Positions 5,939 through 11,074 of a DNA stretch of 11,074 bases are shown in pieces (within the stretch, counting starts at the first letter, position 1; every line of letters starts with the position of its first letter). Source of the DNA: JBAYHN01 sp041666125 (GTDB lineage Bacteria > Patescibacteriota > Gracilibacteria > UBA1369 > UM-FILTER-53-11); the NCBI GenBank assembly GCA_041666125.1, contig JBAYHN010000047.1, positions 1 through 11,074 on the forward strand, read 5' to 3'. Position numbers and translations under genes: made by a program. Below the pieces are notes generated by a model. The model did no database searches. It was given only the letters and a program-made list of their open reading frames with translations, and was not told where the DNA came from.

Positions 5939-5944
5939 ATTATA
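5939..5944 (-). promoter_or_regulatory. -10 box of the tRNA-Ser gene
   Basis: A perfect TATAAT on the minus strand lies 9 bp before the mature 5' end of tRNA-Ser, putting the start site near 5932. No good -35 box is seen at the usual distance. The tRNA can therefore be made without read-through from rpmB. Confidence 0.55.
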
Positions 5945-6009
5945 CAGTCCAACCCGTGCATCCGCACATCAAAAACAAAGCCTGGCCCCAAAACACCAGT
6001 TATAACCTG

Positions 6010-6237
6010 TTAAGCCTTTGCCGTTTTTACCTTTTTGACCCTTGTTCTAGGCATTTTTACCATTGTTCTAAGGCATGCGGTGCATACCTTAACCTTTACC
6101 ATTTTGCCTGAAGTGCGATCAAAAATGCGCTTTTTAACCAGATTAGGTTCAAACCTGCGCAGAGTTTTAATGTTCGAGTGGCTGATCGTGTGGCCTACCT
6201 GTGGCCTTTTTCCGCATTTTTCACATACTTTTGACAT
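6010..6237 (-). CDS. rpmB: 50S ribosomal protein L28 (bL28)
   Basis: A 75-residue basic protein of the usual bL28 size. It begins SKVCEKCGKRPQVGHTISHS and continues KTLRRFEPNL, the classic N-terminal signature. The C-terminal part is VKVCTACLRTM followed by a Lys/Arg tail. Cys5, Cys8, Cys52 and Cys55 form two CxxC pairs, so this is the zinc-binding (C+) form. It is part of the large ribosomal subunit near the exit-site region. The ATG at 6237 is preceded by the weak Shine-Dalgarno-like AGGGCGG. The GC-rich tandem repeat lies upstream and tRNA-Ser downstream; I see no clear promoter for it apart from an AT-rich stretch (6245-6260). Confidence 0.97.
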   Translation of the reverse strand: MSKVCEKCGKRPQVGHTISHSNIKTLRRFEPNLVKKRIFDRTSGKMVKVKVCTACLRTMVKMPRTRVKKVKTAKA

Positions 6238-6272
6238 AGCCGCCCTACTTTAATATAAAGCCAAAACAAATG

Positions 6273-6346
6273 CAAGGCCTAAGGGCCGGGTGCCGTGCCC
6301 AAGCGGGGCCGGCCAAGGCCTAAGGGCCGGGTGCCTGCCCAGGCGG
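6273..6346. repeat. Two copies of a GC-rich ~41-bp tandem repeat
   Basis: A 22-bp core (caaggcctaagggccgggtg plus cc) occurs exactly at 6273-6294 and 6314-6335. Similarity continues to 6306 and 6346 with one deletion and one A/G change, giving a 41-bp period. Each copy is rich in GGCC and can fold (GGCC-TAAG-GGCC). It occupies the whole gap between rpmB and the 345-aa gene, both on the minus strand. The stretch is far more GC-rich than its surroundings. On the plus strand GCCTG-CC-CAGGC with a T-rich tail mimics a terminator, but nothing is known to be transcribed into it from that side. Confidence 0.8.
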
Positions 6347-6348
6347 TT

Positions 6349-7386
6349 TTACGGTTTTTTATTTAAAAACATGTCCTTGTTGTAGATAAGCAGTTGTCCG
6401 TTATTTATATCAAAAAGTATGGCATAAACTCCAACTCCTTCTCTGTCGTAATCTTTTATTTTTTCTATTTCTCCACCATAACATTGTTTTTTAAGGACGC
6501 GCCTTATTATATCTGCCACGTCGTCGCCACTTATAGCGAGAAGATTGCTTCTAGGTGTCTTGCTGTGATTATTGGTAATTATAAATCCGGCACTGCCGGC
6601 AGCTTGCCTTAGTTCTTGCACTTGAGATCTTTGGAGTCCGCTAATTATTAAATGTGAGGTGCGGCTCATAAAGTCTCCGTGCACTACTAAGTCTTCGAAT
6701 TTTGCTTCAAATGCCTGCCTCTGTTTTTCTTGTCTGCTTCTTTGTACTGCCGCGATTGCATCGTGTAAATATTCATGTGTCCCATCTTCGGCGTTTGCAT
6801 TTCTTAGATCATCTTCTTCTATGTCGCGTTGTGCTTGTAGGTAGGCCGCAACGCCTCCCTCTGTTAATTGAAAACGATCCGGATGTTCTTGAACTGCAAA
6901 TGCATTTTTGCCAAATTCTGCTTGGAGAGTTTGATTTTCTCCCAAACACAGGCGACCTTCTCCATTTTCGCTTTCTTTTAGGTCAACCACTCCCATCACA
7001 ATATCTTTAAATCGCCTTAGTAGTATGGCCAAGGCTGGGATTAAACTTTGGTTAATGGGTTCGAGAAGATGGTTGTATTCTGGTCGCGGCTCATTTAAAC
7101 GAGGTTTTCTTTGTGGGTTTGTAGTTTCTGCCAATCCCGCTGCTGCAAGTGCTTCCATTCCTACGGAGTCTCTAATTGTAATTACGCTTTCTTCGGTTAA
7201 TCTAAATTGATTACCATGGCGATCAACCAACATGGCAACGTTACCAAATTCGGCCATTAACGCGTCGTTTTCTCCCACCGTTAGTTGTCCTTCGGAGTTC
7301 CTATCCGTTACCCTTAAATCAACTCCTGGATGAGTTTTTATAAACGTTACGACTTCTGCTATGGCTTCTTGCCGTCCTTCTTGCAT
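6349..7386 (-). CDS. Unknown protein with a duplicated ~62-residue domain
   Basis: A 345-residue soluble protein with no signal peptide or membrane segment. It contains an internal duplication: about residues 12-74 (GQLTVGENDALMAEFG, then FRLTEESV) match about 121-184 (GRLCLGENQTLQAEFG, then FQLTEGGV). Shared positions are G-(Q/R)-L-x-(V/L)-GEN-x-x-L-x-AEFG, followed 12 residues later by (R/H)-x-(N/D)-(Q/R)-F-(R/Q)-LTE-x-x-V. An acidic linker (188-203) leads to a third, different domain (about 225-345) with SHLIISGLQRSQVQELRQ and GVYAILFDINNGQLLIYN. I do not recognise any of these domains. It has a near-consensus promoter just upstream and no Shine-Dalgarno site; the 5' leader would be about 7 nt. 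It is divergent from the M50 protease gene. The 3' end abuts the GC-rich tandem repeat. Confidence 0.8.
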   Translation of the reverse strand: MQEGRQEAIAEVVTFIKTHPGVDLRVTDRNSEGQLTVGENDALMAEFGNVAMLVDRHGNQFRLTEESVITIRDSVGMEALAAAGLAETTNPQRKPRLNEPRPEYNHLLEPINQSLIPALAILLRRFKDIVMGVVDLKESENGEGRLCLGENQTLQAEFGKNAFAVQEHPDRFQLTEGGVAAYLQAQRDIEEDDLRNANAEDGTHEYLHDAIAAVQRSRQEKQRQAFEAKFEDLVVHGDFMSRTSHLIISGLQRSQVQELRQAAGSAGFIITNNHSKTPRSNLLAISGDDVADIIRRVLKKQCYGGEIEKIKDYDREGVGVYAILFDINNGQLLIYNKDMFLNKKP

Positions 7387-7400
7387 AAATATGGTATTTA

Positions 7401-7429
7401 ACTATAAGCAAATACAGGCACTATGTCAA
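7401..7429 (-). promoter_or_regulatory. Near-consensus sigma-70 promoter of the 345-aa gene
   Basis: On the minus strand, a perfect TTGACA (7424-7429) and TATAGT (7401-7406, 5/6) are exactly 17 bp apart. The predicted start is near 7394, giving a leader of only about 7 nt before the ATG at 7386. It is the best promoter match in the window. A weaker plus-strand pair (TTGCAT 7381-7386, TATAAG 7403-7408, 16 bp spacing) overlaps it and could serve the M50 gene. Confidence 0.75.
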
Positions 7430-7447
7430 TCACCTATAAAGAAGAAA

Positions 7448-8119
7448 ATGGCTGTAATTAATGATATAGTTTTACATGCAATGGATCAGCTTTTAAATTT
7501 ACTTTCCAGTTTTATCGCAATTATTTTTGCACTTACTGTGCACGAGTTTGCGCATGCGTGGATGTCGAATAGGCTCGGCGATCCGACTGCGCGAATTATG
7601 GGTAGGATGAGTTTGAATCCTCTGCGGCATCTGGATGTTTTTGGTACGATTTCGCTAGTTATATTTGGAATAGGGTGGGGGAAGCCGGTACCATTTAATC
7701 CAAATAATTTAAAATATCCAAAAAGAGATTCGGCTTTGATTGCTCTTGCCGGTCCGATGTCGAATTTGCTCACGGCAATAATTCTTGCGATCGCACTAAA
7801 ATATTTGAATGGAACTTTTATAAGCGGCGTGCCTTTATATGGCTTGCTTAGCCATATTTTCGCTATAAGCATTCTTTTGTTCTCGTTGAATATTTTGCCT
7901 TTTCCTCCGTTTGATGGCTCCAAGATTATTGGAATTTTTGTGCCGCACAAATTCCAGCCCGCCTATGACCACTACATGGTGAATGGAATTAAATATGTAA
8001 TGATTTTTATTTTGTTTGATGTTTTATTTTTGGAAAAAATGTTTGGATTTTCGATTTTGAATTTTGTAATTGTGAAAATTACGATGTGGGTAATTGCAAT
8101 AATTTCGCTGGGTACGTGA
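7448..8119 (+). CDS. Site-2-protease-type zinc metalloprotease (peptidase family M50), membrane
   Basis: From ATG 7448 this is a 223-residue, multi-pass intramembrane protease. The zinc motif HEFAH (residues 32-36, inside FALTVHEFAHAW) gives two His ligands and the catalytic Glu. The third ligand is the Asp of NILPFPPFDGSK (Asp156). GWGKPVPFNPNNL and ALAGPMSNLL are typical of the short, PDZ-less S2P group. Such enzymes cut membrane-embedded substrates, often anti-sigma factors or signal-peptide remnants; the substrate here is unknown. The start is uncertain: ATG 7481 (MDQLLNLL) fits family N-termini best, 7448 has a weak purine-rich site before it, and 7361 or 7391 would run into the divergent gene or its promoter. 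The same window encodes a sigma factor with a possible membrane anti-sigma partner, a conceivable target. Confidence 0.9.
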   Translation: MAVINDIVLHAMDQLLNLLSSFIAIIFALTVHEFAHAWMSNRLGDPTARIMGRMSLNPLRHLDVFGTISLVIFGIGWGKPVPFNPNNLKYPKRDSALIALAGPMSNLLTAIILAIALKYLNGTFISGVPLYGLLSHIFAISILLFSLNILPFPPFDGSKIIGIFVPHKFQPAYDHYMVNGIKYVMIFILFDVLFLEKMFGFSILNFVIVKITMWVIAIISLGT

Positions 8120-8264
8120 AAATCGCATCAAATACAGCATTTTTGCCTGGCGCGTGAAACCTTTTGGGTAAAGCGCAATGGGTTTTGCTTGTAACTAAGC
8201 GAAAAAAGACTACTCTGAAAACAGTAAGAGACTCTGTGGTGACCGTTTACCTGTAGCGTACGAC

Positions 8265-8325
8265 CCCTTCGTTGAAGGGCAGTCTCCAAATTTATTTGGA
8301 AACTGTGGCTCCCTAACCGGAACCA
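8265..8325 (-). ncRNA. Candidate structured RNA: three abutting hairpins
   Basis: Inside the 362-bp gene-free stretch 8120-8481, three hairpins follow each other with no bases between. They are CCCTTC/GAAGGG with a 3-nt loop (8265-8279), an 11-pair stem with a 4-nt loop (8280-8305), and a 7-pair stem with a 6-nt loop (8306-8325). The second and third each contain one position that is a C-A mismatch on the plus strand but a G-U pair on the minus strand (8284/8301 and 8309/8322), so the minus strand is the likely RNA. Ends are not defined: a T6 run on the minus strand at 8207-8202 could be the 3' end. I do not recognise the family, and I see no tmRNA, RNase P or SRP signature. A structured DNA element is the alternative. 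Confidence 0.4.
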
Positions 8326-8445
8326 ACTTGCAATTTGCATTCACGTATTCTGTGAGCTGACGACATTGTGGAGTTTTTTTTGATGGTGATTTTTGTAGTG
8401 ACAAGGTTATGGGCTTACTGTTGCGCTGGTAAAAAGGCGGCTTTT

Positions 8446-8454
8446 TGCTAGAAT
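8446..8454 (+). promoter_or_regulatory. Extended -10 promoter of tRNA-Thr
   Basis: TGcTAGAAT is a TGn-extended -10 element (TAGAAT, 5/6), placing the start near 8461, about 21 nt before the mature tRNA 5' end. No good -35 box accompanies it. The AT-rich stretch 8471-8480 between it and the tRNA would be leader. Confidence 0.5.
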
Positions 8455-8481
8455 GCTGGGGCAAATCCGCTTTTAAAAAAT

Positions 8482-8557
8482 GCCGTTGTAGCTCAGTTGG
8501 TAGAGCACGTCCTTGGTAAGGACGAGGTCACCAGTTCAATCCTGGTCAACGGCTCCA
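8482..8557 (+). tRNA. tRNA-Thr (anticodon GGU)
   Basis: A 76-nt tRNA with encoded CCA. The acceptor stem is GCCGTTG/CAACGGC, the D-arm GCTCAGTTGGTAGAGC, and the anticodon stem CGTCC/GGACG with loop TTGGTAA gives anticodon GGT, reading ACC and ACU. The T-arm is ACCAG-TTCAATC-CTGGT. All stems pair perfectly. The convergent gene downstream ends only 8 bp after the CCA; GGG-TTTTATTA-CCC at that junction is the only hint of a terminator. Confidence 0.97.
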
Positions 8558-8565
8558 GGGTTTTA

Positions 8566-9099
8566 TTACCCCATCGGTACAATTCTCAACAATCTTTCCG
8601 CGAGCCAAATCCTCATCAAATGGGCAAAGCGTTTTAATTCTGCGATATCTTTTTTATATTGCTCGTTTTTTTCGCTAGCAAGTTGTTTTTGTTCAATGTT
8701 TTTTCTAGCCTTTGCAAAAAGTTGCGGCGCTATTGGCTTAAGTCTATCTTGCCAAGTATCTATCCAAGCGCTGTGAATTGTAGCTTTTGCTCCATCGTCT
8801 CTTTTTATACTTTTGGCTAAGTCAGATATTTCGAAGGCCTTTGTATATAAACATGCATGACGAAGCAACTCCTTAAAAGTTTCTAACGTATCGTCTGCTC
8901 TTAAGTTCAAAGGTTTATTTGACGGTGGTATTTTTGTCGGCCATCCAAGGCAGGCAACATCATCAAGTTCCTGAAAATAAACTCCCATCTCATTGGCGAT
9001 GCGCATGACTGCACTTAAAACTTCATTGGCACGTTCCACGGAGACCTGTTTGGCCTCTGGAGTTCGCCTTTCTTCCCCTGGTTGTCTTCCTTGTTCCAT
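8566..9099 (-). CDS. Helical protein of unknown function
   Basis: A 177-residue soluble protein from ATG 9099. A TTG at 9111 would add four residues, but GAGG lies 6 nt before the ATG, which supports 9099. The N-terminus is polar and charged (EQGRQPGEERRTPEAK). It is followed by a helical middle (ERANEVLSAVMRIANEMGVYF, split by FQELDDVACLGWP) and a Lys/Glu-rich helix (KARKNIEQKQLASEKNEQYK), possibly a coiled coil, near 130-155. No signal peptide, membrane segment or catalytic motif is seen, and I recognise no family. It lies between a strong terminator upstream and the convergent tRNA-Thr downstream, so it should be a single-gene unit. TATATT (9110-9115, minus strand) could be its -10 box, but this would put the start almost at the ATG. 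Confidence 0.7.
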   Translation of the reverse strand: MEQGRQPGEERRTPEAKQVSVERANEVLSAVMRIANEMGVYFQELDDVACLGWPTKIPPSNKPLNLRADDTLETFKELLRHACLYTKAFEISDLAKSIKRDDGAKATIHSAWIDTWQDRLKPIAPQLFAKARKNIEQKQLASEKNEQYKKDIAELKRFAHLMRIWLAERLLRIVPMG

Positions 9100-9119
9100 A
9101 AAAGGCCTCAATATACACC

Positions 9120-9162
9120 AAAAAAGAACGCCCTGGAAAGTGTTTTCCTTTGGGCGTTCTTT
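9120..9162 (-). terminator. Intrinsic terminator of the large surface-protein gene
   Basis: An 11-bp stem, AAAGAACGCCC with GGGCGTTCTTT (9123-9133 and 9152-9162), is capped by a second stem GGAAA/TTTCC with a 4-nt loop. On the minus strand it is followed by a T6 run (9125-9120). It lies 30 bp after the stop codon of the surface protein. The A-run on the other side means it could also stop plus-strand transcription. It is the clearest terminator in the window. Confidence 0.92.
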
Positions 9163-9192
9163 AATAGTTTAGAATTTTTCTGGCCTATTTAA

Positions 9193-11074
9193 TTAGTCAG
9201 CCAAAATTGTAATGACTGCAAAGTTTGGAGAAACTGTGCTGTTGATAAAATTTACAGTTACGTTGCCGTCGGCACCTGTGAAGGCAGTTCCGAAATGTTG
9301 TTTCGCATTGTCGTCCCACGGAACGCCAACCATTCGGTCGCCGTTAATCAACAAGTCGGCTTTTTTCTCATTGCCTGTAGCCCCACCGTAAACGCGTTCC
9401 AATGTAACGTTGAACACTTTGCCGGTAGATGTAGTGTATGTTTGAGGATCGTTAACGTACATCAAGCGAATAATCTCGTTGCTTGTTGAACATTTTACGC
9501 TTCCCGTAGCCACTTTTTCGGAAATCTTGAATGCAACGATTGATTGATTCAAGTTTGCAGAACGTGTAACTGAATAAACTTGGATTGTTCCATCATTACC
9601 GTTTGTGCTGTTGAAATCCGAGAATACTTGAGGAACTGCGTTTGCGCTTACTCCAACAAGTCTATCGCCATTAATAAGAAATTGAACTTTGTTGTCGGTT
9701 GTAATATTTTCAACTTTTACATCGTAAGTCTTGTTTGTTGTGGAAAGTACCCATGAAGTTCCGCCAAACATTGCCTTGGTAACGCTTGCAGGTTTTACGC
9801 AAGAAGTAGGGGATGATGCTGGAGTTACTGTAACCGTTGCTGATGATGAATAAGCGTTATTTGTGACGACGCTATAGCAACCTAGGGTATAAGTTGTAGT
9901 AACGCTTGGAGTTACAGTTATAGAACCAGAAGTTGCTTTTGCGCCGCTCCATCCGTTGGATGCCGAGCAGTTAGCTGCGTTCACCGCTGACCAGCTTAAA
10001 GTTGCGGATTGACCAGCAACAATGCTTCTTGGTGAAGCTGAAATTGAAATAGTAGTAGCAGGGGTTGCTGTTCTTACACACTCCTTTCCGCTTTTAACAT
10101 ATCCGGACATACAGCTAAAGCTGTAACGCTCGATATAAACTCCGTTTTCGATTTTATCTATACATGTGCTCGGTACGATATTTGCCGGAGGATTTTTGCA
10201 TGCAGGAATTGGATCCGTGCATACTCCCTGGTACATAACGTATGGAGAATCACATGTTTCTGCTGGAGTAGGGACTGTGCTTGAACGTTTATAATAAATC
10301 ATCGAAGGATCAGGCCTGCCGACATAACACATGTCGTTAAAGCCATATTTATTCCAAACAGACTTCATTACTTTTGCTGCTGCAAGAGTGCTGTTTGTGG
10401 CGATCAAGTGATTGCCATCTACCAATGTGTAATTTTGATTAATAGTTACGTTTGCAAGATTGAAATTAACGCAATCTTCGCCTGCGTCTTTTTCTGTACT
10501 ACCGATTGGAGCTGTTTTGCTTGAATTAAGCCAATATTCAATTGCATCTTTTGTTCCTGGAACACTAGTTTTGCAAGCCCATGTCATATTGTTTTTCTTT
10601 GCAAAATCCAAAGCTTGCTGTGCTTCTTCCATGCTTGGGAATGCTCGTGAATAATTTTGAAAACCTGTTAGGTAATATCCTTCCCATCCTGGGAATGTTC
10701 TAATTGCCGCAACGCTTGCATTAAAAGGTTCGCAAGTTTCTACCGGAGTAGCGGATAACGCTGGGAGTACTGTAACAGTTACTGATTTTTTTATTGAACC
10801 TCCAACGCCCGTACAAGTTAGATTGTAAGTTGTAGTTGTAGCTGGATTTACAGTTTGAGATCCATTTAGAACTTGGTTGCCTCCCCATCCTCCAGATGCA
10901 ACACAATAAACTGAGTCGGAAGATGACCAAAACAGAGTTGTAGATTGGCCTTTTGTAATGCTTGCCTGTGAGACCGAAAGTGAAAGATCAGGAGCAGTAA
11001 CTACCGGGTTATGGGTTGGTGCAACATAATTATTTGGATAAGCGCCCAATCTCATTACTGCAGATTTCTCAGCA
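9193..11074 (-). CDS. Large modular extracellular/surface protein with Ig-like domains, 5' end outside the window
   Basis: The frame is open to the right edge: six more codons (AEKSAV) precede the ATG at 11055, which has no Shine-Dalgarno site. The true start and any signal peptide are therefore probably outside. Numbering from that Met, 620 residues show three duplicated module types. Ig-like domains at about 22-97 and 334-411 share GQS-x-T-L-x-WS and a TTTY-x-L-x-C ending, each with a Cys pair 30 residues apart (51/81 and 363/393). Two C-x-x-FN modules lie at 108-177 and 195-257, the second ending CYVGRPDPSMIYYK. Two C-terminal modules, 443-512 and 547-619, share LINGD-R-(L/M)-VGV. A Cys-rich stretch (268-326) lies between them. 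Ser/Thr content is high. The layout suggests a cell-surface or secreted adhesion protein with disulfides; the exact role is unknown. It ends with its own strong terminator. Confidence 0.85.
   Translation of the reverse strand, partial: AEKSAVMRLGAYPNNYVAPTHNPVVTAPDLSLSVSQASITKGQSTTLFWSSSDSVYCVASGGWGGNQVLNGSQTVNPATTTTYNLTCTGVGGSIKKSVTVTVLPALSATPVETCEPFNASVAAIRTFPGWEGYYLTGFQNYSRAFPSMEEAQQALDFAKKNNMTWACKTSVPGTKDAIEYWLNSSKTAPIGSTEKDAGEDCVNFNLANVTINQNYTLVDGNHLIATNSTLAAAKVMKSVWNKYGFNDMCYVGRPDPSMIYYKRSSTVPTPAETCDSPYVMYQGVCTDPIPACKNPPANIVPSTCIDKIENGVYIERYSFSCMSGYVKSGKECVRTATPATTISISASPRSIVAGQSATLSWSAVNAANCSASNGWSGAKATSGSITVTPSVTTTYTLGCYSVVTNNAYSSSATVTVTPASSPTSCVKPASVTKAMFGGTSWVLSTTNKTYDVKVENITTDNKVQFLINGDRLVGVSANAVPQVFSDFNSTNGNDGTIQVYSVTRSANLNQSIVAFKISEKVATGSVKCSTSNEIIRLMYVNDPQTYTTSTGKVFNVTLERVYGGATGNEKKADLLINGDRMVGVPWDDNAKQHFGTAFTGADGNVTVNFINSTVSPNFAVITILAD

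Noticed and set aside
5755..6013. Open frames on both strands across the tRNA-Ser region
   Set aside because: They run through a perfect tRNA and have no protein-like features; they are shadows of the tRNA and repeats.
6273..6346. CRISPR array
   Set aside because: Only two units, in direct tandem with a GC-rich palindromic content and no spacers of regular unique sequence; no cas genes.
6333..6358. Plus-strand terminator-like GC stem with T-rich tail
   Set aside because: It is part of the tandem repeat and no plus-strand gene or promoter feeds into it; its tail overlaps the end of a minus-strand gene.
8128..8464. Short open frames of 70 and 84 codons on the minus strand
   Set aside because: Composition is unlike the neighbouring proteins, there is no ribosome site, and they cross the abutting hairpins; non-coding is the better reading.
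8120..8481. tmRNA, RNase P RNA or SRP RNA in the gene-free stretch
   Set aside because: I looked on both strands for their conserved core sequences (for example GAGGAAAGUCC, and the SRP GGAAGCAG loop) and found none.
1..11074. UGA read as glycine, as in some Patescibacteria lineages
   Set aside because: The M50 gene ends at TGA in the expected place and no long gene has in-frame TGA codons.

Overview
The window looks like a chromosomal stretch from a small, AT-rich bacterial genome, most likely a member of the Candidate Phyla Radiation (Patescibacteria, Parcubacteria-like). The grounds are inference: genes are packed and often overlap by a few bases, many proteins have no recognisable family, several genes lack Shine-Dalgarno sites, and the secreted proteins have the Ser/Thr-rich Ig-like architecture common in that group. 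TGA and TAA/TAG all serve as stops, so the code looks standard. No mobile-element gene, phage gene or CRISPR array is visible.

Layout. 1-1613 (+): the end of N-carbamoylputrescine amidase (aguB) and the whole of agmatine deiminase (aguA), overlapping genes that together turn agmatine into putrescine. 1591-3499 (-): a three-gene membrane operon (a 3-TM small protein, a 7-TM protein, and a DUF475/TerC-like protein), read toward aguA. 3500-3588: a divergent promoter region. 3637-4005 (+): a small helical protein of unknown function. 4076-5536 (-): an exported protein, an ECF sigma factor and an overlapping membrane protein that may be its anti-sigma partner; a 40-bp palindrome sits in front of the sigma gene. 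5537-6348: a 24-bp duplicate of the tRNA-Ser 3' end, a palindromic insert, tRNA-Ser(GGA), rpmB (bL28) and a GC-rich 41-bp tandem repeat. 6349-7386 (-): a 345-aa protein with a duplicated domain, under a near-consensus promoter. 7448-8119 (+): a site-2-protease-type M50 membrane metalloprotease. 8120-8481: non-coding, with three abutting hairpins whose G-U pairs point to a minus-strand structured RNA. 8482-8557 (+): tRNA-Thr(GGU). 8566-9099 (-): an unknown helical protein. 9120-9162: a clear intrinsic terminator. 9193 to the right edge (-): a large modular extracellular protein, cut by the window.

The parts most likely to be undescribed are the structured RNA at 8265-8325, the sigma / membrane-protein / exported-protein module with its palindrome and near-leaderless promoter, the tRNA-Ser 3'-end duplication with its palindromic insert, and the duplicated-domain proteins at 6349-7386 and 9193-11074. 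All family calls come from motif reading only; no database search was possible.
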